A stretch of 42,694 nucleotides of DNA, taken from Parcubacteria group bacterium GW2011_GWD2_38_11. Its GTDB lineage: Bacteria > Patescibacteriota > Minisyncoccia > Moranbacterales > GWC2-37-73. The notes under the pieces were generated by a model. It was given only the letters and a program-made list of their open reading frames with translations. It did no database searches and was not told the DNA's origin. The stretch is from the NCBI GenBank assembly GCA_000992325.1, contig LBTZ01000005.1:1-42694 (forward strand), in the 5' to 3' direction. Positions 15,761 through 22,674 of the stretch are shown piece after piece. Position 1 is the first letter of the stretch. Every line of letters begins with the position of its first letter. A program made the position numbers and the translations under genes.

Positions 15761-16852
15761 ATGTCTTTTCTCAATAAAAAAATATTTAATAATGACTTTG
15801 ATGTTTTTGGACTGGATCTTAGCGATTTATCGGTTAAGGTGATTAGACTTGAAGACGATGGTACATCCGAATATGTGGCCAGTTATAGTACTGTTATGCT
15901 TGCCAGTGGAGCAATAAGTGACGGGGAAATACAGCAAAAAGATCAGGTAGTGACTGCAATCAAAAAGGCAGTTGAAGCGGCTGGTCCAGAAAAAATAAAA
16001 ACCAAAAAGGTTATCTGTTCTTTGCCTGAAACGAAAGCATTTCTTCGTATAGTTTCAATTCCTCAGATGAGTGACGACGAACTTAATGAGGCAGTGAAAT
16101 GGGAAATGGAAGCCAACATTCCACTACCACTTGATCAAGTTTATTACGATTGGCAGTTGATCCCGGAGACGCTTCTTTTGGAAAAAAATAGAATAAATTT
16201 GTTGGTTGTGGCGATTGCAAAGGCTGTTGTCGATCAAACTATTGAAGTTCTGGAATTGGCAGGTCTGGAGCCTGTTGGGCTGGAAATAGAATCCATAGCT
16301 CAAGCCCGGAGTTTACTTTTGGAAAAAAATGAAAAAGAAACAGTGCTCATTGTGGATATTGGAGACAGAAGAACAAGCTTCTCTGTTACTAAAGGTGGGC
16401 TGCCCTGTTTTACATCCAGCATTCCTCTTTGCGGGCAATCACTGACGGATGTTATTTCTAAAGGGATGAATATTGGTTTTGAAGAAGCGGAAAAAATCAA
16501 GATTTCTTATGGTATAGGGGATGATTTTAAAAATGATGCTCTTTTCAAAGCGACTCAGCCAGTTTTGGAAAATTTTGCGCAGGAAATAGAACGCTCAATA
16601 GATTTTTTCATAACAGGTCTCAAATATTCAAATAGTATTGATAAAATAATTATTTGTGGCGGTGGGGCAAACACCAAGGGTATTTTGCCGTATTTTTCCA
16701 AAAAATTGGGACGGGAAATTCAATTGGGTAACCCTTGGATAAATATGAAGCTTGGTAAAAATTTACCAGTAATTGAAAAAAATCAGTCGTTGCAATTTTC
16801 AACGGCAGCGGGCCTCGCCCTTAAAGGATTACATTATGAAGATTTATCTTGA
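15761..16852 (+). CDS. pilM: Type IV pilus actin-like ATPase PilM
   Basis: The 363-residue protein has the actin/FtsA-like fold. The N-terminal phosphate loop is FGLDLSDLSVKVIRL, the second phosphate motif is LIVDIGDRRTSFSV and the adenosine motif is IIICGGGANTKGI. VKWEMEANIPLPLDQVYYDW is characteristic of PilM. It forms the cytosolic ring that connects PilB to the PilN/PilO alignment complex. Its last codons overlap the start of pilN by 17 bp, a sign of translational coupling. The reading frame is complete. Confidence 0.95.
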   Translation: MSFLNKKIFNNDFDVFGLDLSDLSVKVIRLEDDGTSEYVASYSTVMLASGAISDGEIQQKDQVVTAIKKAVEAAGPEKIKTKKVICSLPETKAFLRIVSIPQMSDDELNEAVKWEMEANIPLPLDQVYYDWQLIPETLLLEKNRINLLVVAIAKAVVDQTIEVLELAGLEPVGLEIESIAQARSLLLEKNEKETVLIVDIGDRRTSFSVTKGGLPCFTSSIPLCGQSLTDVISKGMNIGFEEAEKIKISYGIGDDFKNDALFKATQPVLENFAQEIERSIDFFITGLKYSNSIDKIIICGGGANTKGILPYFSKKLGREIQLGNPWINMKLGKNLPVIEKNQSLQFSTAAGLALKGLHYEDLS

Positions 16853-17390
16853 TTTATTACCAAAACAAAGGAAAACGGAATTGAAACGAAAAAAAATGTT
16901 TCAAAATATTTTGCGTGAAGAATTTTTATTCTTACTTCCGGTTATTTTGTTTATAGTGATCTTATTAAATATTTATTACTTACTTTCTATTCAGCGGGAT
17001 AGTTCTATTGCTGCAAAATCATTAGCTGAGTCTCAGGATAAATATCAAGAACTTAGCTCATATGAGGAAAAATTTAAGCAAGTTAATGCTGGTGCCTCAA
17101 AGTTATTAAAGATCCAAGCTGGTCATTTTTACTGGGCGGAAATTTTCAATAAATTGGGCGTGGCTGTGCCAGAAGGAGTTTTTATTGCCAATTTTTCGAC
17201 AAAGGATTTTAATATTTTTCTTGTTGGCAAAGCTAAAAATCGTGATATGCTTTTGAGTTTCAAAGATAGGTTAGAAAAAGATGATTGTTTTGCCAATATA
17301 AATGTGCCGTTATCAAATCTTGTTGTGAAAGATGACATTGATTTTCAAATGGATTTTTTAATAAATCAGGGTTGTCTAAAAAAACAATAA
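16836..17390 (+). CDS. pilN: Type IV pilus inner-membrane protein PilN
   Basis: I chose ATG 16836 (MKIYLDLLPKQRKTELKRKK). It is preceded by AAAGGA and gives the usual PilN beginning, in which a short motif like NLLP binds PilM; here it reads DLLP. The product is 184 residues. One transmembrane helix (about 32-50, FLLPVILFIVILLNIYYLL) is followed by a coiled stretch and a ferredoxin-like periplasmic domain (VPEGVFIANFSTKDFNIFLVGKA). The track ORF starts earlier in an overlap with pilM and is unlikely. It is coupled to pilM by a 17-bp overlap. Confidence 0.88.
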   Translation: MKIYLDLLPKQRKTELKRKKMFQNILREEFLFLLPVILFIVILLNIYYLLSIQRDSSIAAKSLAESQDKYQELSSYEEKFKQVNAGASKLLKIQAGHFYWAEIFNKLGVAVPEGVFIANFSTKDFNIFLVGKAKNRDMLLSFKDRLEKDDCFANINVPLSNLVVKDDIDFQMDFLINQGCLKKQ

Positions 17391-17517
17391 TGAATCCGGA
17401 AGTGATGTTTTAAAGAACGGAGTAATTGTTAGATGAGCAAAGTTATCAAAAATACATTATAAATAAAAAATATCAGAATTTTATTTGAGCAAAGCTCATT
17501 TGGATTTCTATTGCCGG

Positions 17518-18189
17518 ATGAAAAATTTCTTAAACAAACAACGTGAGATAATATCTCTGTTAGCGTATGCCGCAATTGTCGCAAGTCTTGTTTATCTTGT
17601 AATTTTGCCACTACTTGTCCGCATAGAAGATATTAACAATCAGATTCAGGAAGAGGCGATGAACCAGGAGAGTGTTCGATTGCACATTGAACAATTGCCA
17701 AGAATTCAAAAGCAATATGAAACGGTTATCAATGATGTTGATCTGACAAACGCTCTGCTAGACAAGGAAAAAGCAGTTGTGCTCATTGAAAAGCTTGAAA
17801 AGATGGCGGAAAATACTAAAAACGAAATAACAATTTCAGTGCAGGAAAGCGCGCCTGCCAAGAAATCTTCAGCAAAAGTGGTTTCGCCAGCTGCCGAAAC
17901 GCTTGCTACTGGCTTGCCAAGTCAAGATTATTTGCAGATAAAAATAAATTTAGTTGGGAGTTATAATTCCATTGTGGAATTTGTTGCTCGTCTTGAAAAA
18001 TTTGAATATTATTCTGATATTATAGCTGTTCAAATTAATAAGGAGGATATGTCCAAGGAACTTAATAGAAATACTTCAAATGTCGGAATGTTTTCTAAGC
18101 CCGTATTGGTCGGCAGCGAAGAAATTTCAAAATCTTCAGCAAATGATTCCTTGAGTGCCTCTCTTGATACAGTATTTTATACAAATTAA
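17518..18189 (+). CDS. pilO: Type IV pilus inner-membrane protein PilO
   Basis: From ATG 17518 (MKNFLNKQREIISLL) the product is 223 residues; the track TTG start at 17485 is less likely. One transmembrane helix (about 14-34, AYAAIVASLVYLVILPLLV) is followed by a coiled coil with INNQIQEEAMNQESVRLHIEQ. The C-terminal ferredoxin-like domain contains YLQIKINLVGSYNSIVEFVARL, the PilO signature. It pairs with PilN. A 127-bp gap separates it from pilN. The gap contains two similar short stretches (GAGCAAAGTTAT and GAGCAAAGCTCAT), suggesting a small duplication. Confidence 0.88.
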   Translation: MKNFLNKQREIISLLAYAAIVASLVYLVILPLLVRIEDINNQIQEEAMNQESVRLHIEQLPRIQKQYETVINDVDLTNALLDKEKAVVLIEKLEKMAENTKNEITISVQESAPAKKSSAKVVSPAAETLATGLPSQDYLQIKINLVGSYNSIVEFVARLEKFEYYSDIIAVQINKEDMSKELNRNTSNVGMFSKPVLVGSEEISKSSANDSLSASLDTVFYTN

Positions 18190-18201
18190 TCAAACGAAAA
18201 T

Positions 18202-18534
18202 ATGCAATTTGATTTTAAACTGAATTTTAAAAAAGCAACGGTGACGGAAATGCAAATAATTCCTGCAATTGGACTTTTTTGGCGAAAAAGGTATAAGAGC
18301 ATCTTTCTTGTCTTCTTGGTGACTGTGATTATTTTGAGTGCTTATATATGGCAAAGGAGTTTATCCGGCGGGGAATGGAGTCCGGAAAAAAAGCAGGAAT
18401 ATTTAAATGCGCAAAATAAGGGGGTAATCTTTAATGAGAATAATTTCAAAAAAGCACTTGCGGATATTGAAATGAGAAAGCAGGATATTGCTGACGAACA
18501 AAAACAAGCAAGAGATATTTTCAAGGCGTATTAA
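18202..18534 (+). CDS. Small bitopic membrane protein ending the pilus operon
   Basis: The 110-residue protein has one transmembrane helix (about 33-50, KSIFLVFLVTVIILSAYIW). A charged helical C-terminal part contains FKKALADIEMRKQDIADEQKQ, probably outside the membrane. It is 12 bp downstream of pilO in the position where pilP or another assembly protein often lies, but it lacks a PilP beta domain. I do not recognise the family. It is likely a pilus accessory protein by position only. Confidence 0.7.
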   Translation: MQFDFKLNFKKATVTEMQIIPAIGLFWRKRYKSIFLVFLVTVIILSAYIWQRSLSGGEWSPEKKQEYLNAQNKGVIFNENNFKKALADIEMRKQDIADEQKQARDIFKAY

Positions 18535-18553
18535 AAAGAAATTTCAAGTATCC

Positions 18554-18582
18554 TTGCTTTTTCTTTAAAAGTGTGCTACAAT
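18554..18582 (+). promoter_or_regulatory. Sigma70-type promoter upstream of 18638
   Basis: TTGCTT and TACAAT are separated by 17 bp, and TGC precedes the -10 box. The predicted start near 18589 lies directly before a small hairpin with a T tract (18593-18618), giving a very short leader before the gene at 18638. Confidence 0.6.
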
Positions 18583-18592
18583 AATAAGATAG

Positions 18593-18618
18593 AGATGGGT
18601 GAAAACCATCTTTTTTTG
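18593..18618 (+). terminator. Leader hairpin with T tract (terminator or attenuator)
   Basis: AGATGG-GTGAAAA-CCATCT is followed by seven T. It could end transcription from the pilus operon. Because it lies just after a promoter it could also attenuate the next gene. The same promoter-hairpin order is seen at 40326-40396 and 28101-28178. Confidence 0.6.
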
Positions 18619-18637
18619 TTTATAAATAAAAATTTAT

Positions 18638-18967
18638 ATGAATGAAACTAAAATGTTTTCAGTTGAGAGTAATACAGTTGAGATTCCTTTTAATTCAGCT
18701 GATTTTCGAATATGGCTTGTTGGAAAGAAGGGAAATGAGATAAAGAGAAGGGAGTTTGAAGAAGTTCAGTCTCTAAACTTGGATGATGGTGTAATAGCCA
18801 CTGTTATTTTTGGATTGGTTGCCGAAGCATTTGGTGAAAAATCAAAAGAGAATGAAATTAAAGTTCAGATTGAAAACGGACCGATTTCATATGAAACAAC
18901 TTGGGAAAAATTAGACCCAATATTCAAAAAAGGTATTATTGATAAAATACTTTTAACGCAAAAATAA
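18638..18967 (+). CDS. Hypothetical protein, small and soluble
   Basis: The 109-residue protein has no transmembrane segment or signal peptide. It contains VEIPFNSADFRIWLVGKKGNE and a helical part with DDGVIATVIFGLVAEAFGEK. I recognise no family. It has its own likely promoter and leader hairpin, so it is probably a single-gene transcript. The stop is followed 15 bp later by the far end of the Arg tRNA-tail element. Codon use looks like that of neighbouring genes, which supports it being real. Confidence 0.65.
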   Translation: MNETKMFSVESNTVEIPFNSADFRIWLVGKKGNEIKRREFEEVQSLNLDDGVIATVIFGLVAEAFGEKSKENEIKVQIENGPISYETTWEKLDPIFKKGIIDKILLTQK

Positions 18968-18982
18968 GAGCCTCCTTGTTTT

Positions 18983-19277
18983 GTGCGCTCTTGCTATGGT
19001 TACTCGTCGTTTGTTCGCCGTCGCTCACAATCTCCTCGCCCGCAGTGGCGCTAAATGTTCGTATTCCTCACATTTATCGGCGTTCGCTGCTAAAATTTTC
19101 TGCTGAAAATTTTATAGCTCACTGCCACTGGTTCAAATCCCTCAGTACTCGCGCTCTGAGGGATTTCTCCTCACCCAAACTTTCTCGCGATTACGCGGAG
19201 AAAGTTTTCCTTCGGAGCCTGGGTTTTAAAAAACGCAAAATCGTTTGCGTTTTTAAAATACCCTTCAAATCCCTCAG
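18983..19277 (-). mobile_element. tRNA-tail element, Arg copy (structured repeat carrying tRNA-Arg 3'-end copies)
   Basis: Read on the minus strand after tRNA-Arg(TCG) and its terminator, it has an inverted tRNA 3'-end copy (19264-19277), core A, a direct copy (19150-19166), an inverted copy (19130-19147) and core B. It ends in AGAGCGCACAAAA (about 18981-18993), which repeats the tRNA end plus its 3' flank. Its cores align along their length with the Pro copy at 314-614. Compensatory changes are visible in the GCAAACGATTTTGC hairpin, the AACTTTCTC/GAGAAAGTT hairpin, the CAGCAG-loop hairpin (9-bp stem of different sequence) and the CGCCG/CGGCG stem. The tRNA-derived parts match Arg, not Pro. 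Confidence 0.75.
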
Positions 19278-19279
19278 AA

Positions 19280-19324
19280 AACAAAACAAAAAACAGACAC
19301 CCTTTGGGGGTGTCAGTTTCTTGT
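19280..19324 (-). terminator. Terminator after tRNA-Arg(TCG)
   Basis: The core stem GACACCC/GGGTGTC is extended by A-rich and T-rich arms (AAACAAGAAACT and GTTTTTTGTTT). It lies between the tRNA and its tail element, as at tRNA-Pro and tRNA-Gly. Confidence 0.8.
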
Positions 19325-19329
19325 TTTTG

Positions 19330-19403
19330 TGCGCTCTGAGGGATTTGAACCCCCGACCCTCTGGTTCGAAGCCAGATACTCTATCCAGCTGAGCTAAGAG
19401 CGC
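19330..19403 (-). tRNA. tRNA-Arg (anticodon TCG)
   Basis: The acceptor GCGCTCT/AGAGCGC is complete. The anticodon stem TCTGG/CCAGA encloses loop CTTCGAA with anticodon TCG, and the T arm contains GGTTCAAATCC. The discriminator is A and CCA is not encoded. It is the last of four minus-strand tRNA genes and the host of the Arg tRNA-tail element. Confidence 0.93.
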
Positions 19404-19430
19404 ATTGTGAAATGAATTGTAAAAACCTAG

Positions 19431-19503
19431 GGCGAGCACAGGGAATCGAACCCTGATTCTCGGTACCACAAACCGATGTCTTAACCGTTAGACGATGCCC
19501 GCC
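19431..19503 (-). tRNA. tRNA-His (anticodon GTG)
   Basis: The anticodon stem TCGGT/ACCGA encloses TTGTGGT with GTG. The 5' extra G(-1) pairs with C73, the usual His identity pair, and both are encoded here. The T arm CAGGG-TTCGATT-CCCTG is regular. CCA is not encoded. Confidence 0.92.
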
Positions 19504-19610
19504 ATATTAAAAATGGAAAATGTAAATCTCAAAATGAAAAAGTTTATTAAGATGTGACGAAGTCACTCATTAACTTTAAATTTTGATTTTTAAATTTTAA
19601 ATTATCCATG

Positions 19611-19682
19611 TACCCCCACCAGGAATCGAACCTAGATCTTCAGCTTAGAAGGCTATTGCTCTATCCGTTGAGCTATGGGGGC
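19611..19682 (-). tRNA. tRNA-Arg (anticodon TCT)
   Basis: The acceptor GCCCCCA/TGGGGGT has one G-U pair. The anticodon loop CTTCTAA gives TCT. The anticodon stem ATAGC/GCTGA has an A-A mismatch and a U-G pair at its outer end, slightly weaker than usual. The T arm has loop TTCGATT and discriminator A. CCA is not encoded. Confidence 0.88.
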
Positions 19683-19736
19683 GTAGATGCAAATATTTTT
19701 TAAAACCCTTAAAAAGAAAAGAGTTTTTAAAAAATG

Positions 19737-19809
19737 TGGGTTATGCAGGATTCGAACCTGCGACCGTCGGCTTAAGAGGCCGCTGCTCTACCAACTGAGC
19801 TAATAACCC
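19737..19809 (-). tRNA. tRNA-Lys (anticodon CTT)
   Basis: The acceptor GGGTTAT/ATAACCC is complete. D arm GCTCAGTTGGTAGAGC, anticodon loop CTCTTAA with CTT and T arm GCAGG-TTCGAAT-CCTGC are all regular. The discriminator is A and CCA is not encoded. It is the first gene of the minus-strand tRNA cluster. Confidence 0.93.
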
Positions 19810-19873
19810 AAATTTTTAACAACTAGCCAAGTATATCAGCTTTTTTATACTTAGTCAATCCAGTCAGGAAGTG

Positions 19874-21199
19874 TTAGTTCTTTGCCTTCGTGGGAGCTTT
19901 AGCCATATCCTTGAGCATTTTTTTGTAGGCTTTCCATTCATCTTCTGACCAATTAGCTGGTTTTGCGCTTAATGTTGGACCACCTGGGTGAGGATATCTG
20001 TATGGTGAGCCGTAGGAACTGTTGAAAACATCAGTAATAAGTTCTGTGCCATTGCTATCAAAAACATGCTGGGTAAAGCGAGCCTTAAGTGATCCATCTG
20101 GTTGTTTTTCAATGATGTATGGCCCATCAACTGTTGTTTTTCTTCCATCATCAGTTCCATAAAAACTGAAAGTAAGTTGAGTTCCAACTATTTTGGTTTG
20201 AATCAAGATGTGGTTTGGTGTGTTGTTTACAAACCTTAAATCAGGATTTGGCACATAAACAGCAGCATCCATTCCTTGCGGATTGTAATAGGAAACTGGG
20301 TAAGCATGATTTCTACGCGCGGTAATTTTAAGACCGGAATATATTGCAGCTCTGAAAGCTGTGGTTGAGACTTGGCAAATTCCACCACCAAACTCCGGTT
20401 CGGTCACATTGTTTTTAATTACTAGTTCCGGGAGGTATCCATGCTCGCCATCAACTTCTCCGAGATTTTTTACAAATGAGAATTCTTCTCCTGGCTTGAT
20501 TAACAGCCCATTGAATCGCTGGGTTGCAACTTTGATATTGAAAATTCGATTACTGGGAGAACCTTTGAAATTGGAAGTTCCTTCGCCAATAAGAGAGGAA
20601 ACACCAAGATCATTCACGTCGGCATAGTTGGTGGTGGATTTTTTAGAATCGTATGGCAGAACTATGTTTTGAGGAGAGTTCAAATAATCATTGTTGTTTA
20701 AATTTTGCAGGAGCAGCTTAAGACTTTTGTCTATGTCGAGCGTGATTCCATTTTTGGATTCTTCAAAAGTGACAACCTTGCCATTTTCCACTTTAAATTT
20801 TGCGTCTTGTGGGTCGCGATTTACCTTTCTTGCCAAATCTTCAAGATGAGATTTGATCACTTGCTCGTTTATATTTGATTGCGAAGAGAGTAATAAACGT
20901 CTACGTTGAATATTTGTGAGTGTTAGTTCGCAAAATATTTTGCTGACTGGACAGAAAGAGGAATTTTCAAATTCACCTTTAACATTGGAAGATAATGAAA
21001 AAGAATTACTATAATACACCCATTCATCAAAAAGTTCTTTGGTGATCGGATCTGAATATTGATCCACGGTGAGTGCTAAAACGTTCGTTGTTGCATTGTT
21101 AATTTGTCCAGCAGGAGACTGAGCTTTTGCAATTTTTGTCTCGCTGTTAGTTGCAAGCAAAAGTATGATTAAAAATGCTGTATAGGAGTATTTACGCAT
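19874..21199 (-). CDS. VanW-domain secreted or membrane-anchored protein
   Basis: From ATG 21199 (MRKYSYTAFLIILLLATNS) the product is 441 residues with an N-terminal signal peptide or anchor; the track start lies 11 codons upstream. The middle resembles peptidoglycan-binding-like repeats found before VanW domains. The VanW core (about residues 240-345) has GEEFSFVKNLGEVDGEHGY, FGGGICQVSTTAFRAA and RRNHAYPVSYY. VanW domains occur in cell-wall proteins; the biochemical role is not settled. The C-terminal tail is proline- and lysine-rich. It is a single gene with its stop just upstream of the tRNA cluster. Confidence 0.88.
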   Translation of the reverse strand: MRKYSYTAFLIILLLATNSETKIAKAQSPAGQINNATTNVLALTVDQYSDPITKELFDEWVYYSNSFSLSSNVKGEFENSSFCPVSKIFCELTLTNIQRRRLLLSSQSNINEQVIKSHLEDLARKVNRDPQDAKFKVENGKVVTFEESKNGITLDIDKSLKLLLQNLNNNDYLNSPQNIVLPYDSKKSTTNYADVNDLGVSSLIGEGTSNFKGSPSNRIFNIKVATQRFNGLLIKPGEEFSFVKNLGEVDGEHGYLPELVIKNNVTEPEFGGGICQVSTTAFRAAIYSGLKITARRNHAYPVSYYNPQGMDAAVYVPNPDLRFVNNTPNHILIQTKIVGTQLTFSFYGTDDGRKTTVDGPYIIEKQPDGSLKARFTQHVFDSNGTELITDVFNSSYGSPYRYPHPGGPTLSAKPANWSEDEWKAYKKMLKDMAKAPTKAKN

Positions 21200-21239
21200 A
21201 GATTTAGCATACTGCAATTTCTGGATTATCACAAGGGTA

Positions 21240-21368
21240 TTGAGGGAGGAATTAGGAATTAGTAGTTAGGTTGTAGGAATTAGGTTATTAGGGGATTCTT
21301 GTTACAAATAAAAACTCAGCCATAAGCTGAGTTTTTATTTGCTAATTTCTAACTCCTAATTCCTAAAA
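21240..21368. repeat. AATTCC repeats flanking a terminator
   Basis: GGAATTAGGAATTAGTAG on one side and CTAATTTCTAACTCCTAATTCC on the other are inverted copies of the family also seen at 10725-10799. They bracket the bidirectional terminator at 21305-21341. Confidence 0.55.
21305..21341. terminator. Bidirectional terminator downstream of hsp20
   Basis: The stem CAAATAAAAACTCAGC/GCTGAGTTTTTATTTG is a perfect 16 bp with a 5-nt loop. It follows the minus-strand hsp20 gene. Confidence 0.85.
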
Positions 21369-21374
21369 CCTGCC

Positions 21375-21887
21375 TTAGAATCCGCGAACTTGAATTCGTT
21401 TGATCTTAGTTGTGTCTGCCTTTGGTAGGCGAATAGTCAAGATGCCATTTTTAAGCGAAGCTTCTGCTTTATCGGAAATAATATCAATAGGAAGAACGAC
21501 AGAACGAGAAAAATGACCCCAATAACACTCTTGGTAATAATAATTTTCAGCGCTTACAATTTCTTCATTTTTTCGTTCACCTTTAATGGTAACCATATCG
21601 TTGTTAATCGAAACATCAAGGTCTTCAGGTTTCACACCTGCAATGGTCGACTTGATAACGATTTCAGTGTCAGTTTGATACACATCAATTGTGAGTTGTC
21701 CTTCTGCGTCAGAAGAAAAATTTTCTTCTTCTTCCGCAAAAACAGGACGCTGAGGCTCGGCTCGCATAATCATTTCAGTTTCTTCTTCTTCTGCATAAAT
21801 TGGCATAGAAGATTCTCCTCGTCCATCTGGCTCAAATGATGTTGATCCAGTTACACGTTCAAAAAAGGATTTTTTTGTTTTTAGCAT
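21375..21887 (-). CDS. Small heat-shock protein (Hsp20/alpha-crystallin family)
   Basis: The 170-residue protein has a disordered acidic N-terminal arm of about 65 residues (YAEEEETEMIMRAEPQ). The alpha-crystallin domain follows, starting LTIDVYQTDTEIVIKSTIAGV, with VTIKGERK and ending LKNGILTIRLPKA. The usual C-terminal I-x-I motif is not clear; the end reads KIKRIQVRGF. Family members form oligomers and hold unfolding proteins without ATP. No CIRCE operator is visible upstream. It is a single gene between the terminator and the second MITE-like element. Confidence 0.92.
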   Translation of the reverse strand: MLKTKKSFFERVTGSTSFEPDGRGESSMPIYAEEEETEMIMRAEPQRPVFAEEEENFSSDAEGQLTIDVYQTDTEIVIKSTIAGVKPEDLDVSINNDMVTIKGERKNEEIVSAENYYYQECYWGHFSRSVVLPIDIISDKAEASLKNGILTIRLPKADTTKIKRIQVRGF

Positions 21888-21988
21888 AGACTTTTATGTA
21901 AATCATTGACCAAAAGATCGCTGACTTCCCCCTGTTTAAAAATTAAGCTTTATATAAATATTATATGATGGTTTTCAGTCCCGCGCAA

Positions 21989-22090
21989 GCCCTGTTAGAA
22001 AAATGTCAATAAGTAATATTGCAGCATTTTATCTTTATATTCTAAATTAGCATACATTTAAAAGTCGCCTTATCATATTTCTAACGGGGC
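21989..22090. mobile_element. MITE-like element B, 102 bp
   Basis: The imperfect inverted ends GCCCTGTTAGAAAAATG and CATATTTCTAACGGGGC match those of element A at 89-192, and the length is nearly the same. The interior is AT-rich and not clearly similar to A. One end supplies the last codons (APLEI) and stop of the PrsW-like gene, so the insertion altered that protein's C-terminus. Confidence 0.6.
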
Positions 22091-22657
22091 AAGTCGAGCA
22101 TTGATTCTGATGAGATTTACAATGTTAATAAAGACCAATAGCCCGAGTAAACCAAAAATTGCGTAGTTCAAAACAAAAGTGCGATTTAAAACTAAAAGGT
22201 TGTAGGCACCGTGAAAAAAGGCGGCAAAAATAATGGCATAAATCAGCGTACTCATCCTTTTTGGATTTCTTGTTGCTACCATATAGCCAATAAGACCTGC
22301 TGTTCCGATATGAATGATAGCAATTTCAATTAAAAGCTTAGTCTCTGGGGCGACGCCGGTCGCCATAATCAAACCTATTTCAACTGAAAAAAATCCCAGT
22401 CCAACCAAAAAAGAATTTACCAAGTATGATCTTTGCATAGAAAACATTTCGATGCGCTTGGAAATAATAATATATTTGAATATCTCCTCAATACAAACTC
22501 CGATGATAATAAACTGGGGGATTATAAAAAGATCCAAAAAAGAAATGGCATTTGTTTGATTTGTTTGCATTGAAAAACCAATGAAAACTATCAGTTCCAC
22601 AATAAGTGCGCCAAGCGCTGCAATTATTCCCCAAAAAAATGATTCGAGTTGAGCCAT
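22073..22657 (-). CDS. PrsW-family intramembrane protease-like protein
   Basis: The 194-residue protein is predicted to have six to seven transmembrane helices. It carries the order of motifs seen in PrsW/CPBP-type intramembrane proteases: EEIFKY (about 55-60), FFSVE, HIGTAGLIGY and FFHGAYNL. Family members cut membrane-bound substrates such as anti-sigma factors. A link to the sigma/membrane-protein pair at 2708-4087 is possible but only speculative. It is 17 bp downstream of valS on the same strand. The last five residues lie in MITE-like element B. Start ATG 22657 gives a complete first helix. Confidence 0.8.
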   Translation of the reverse strand: MAQLESFFWGIIAALGALIVELIVFIGFSMQTNQTNAISFLDLFIIPQFIIIGVCIEEIFKYIIISKRIEMFSMQRSYLVNSFLVGLGFFSVEIGLIMATGVAPETKLLIEIAIIHIGTAGLIGYMVATRNPKRMSTLIYAIIFAAFFHGAYNLLVLNRTFVLNYAIFGLLGLLVFINIVNLIRINARLAPLEI

Positions 22658-22674
22658 AAAATTTTTTGAATTGC

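Noticed and set aside
18202-18534. PilP
   Set aside because: It has the right position but lacks a PilP-type beta domain and lipoprotein signal, so it was left unnamed.
18976-19469. Track ORFs over tRNA-Arg, tRNA-His and the Arg tail element
   Set aside because: They read through tRNA genes and give the usual false protein (such as GFEPEGRGFKSLRAH) produced by translating tRNA sequence.
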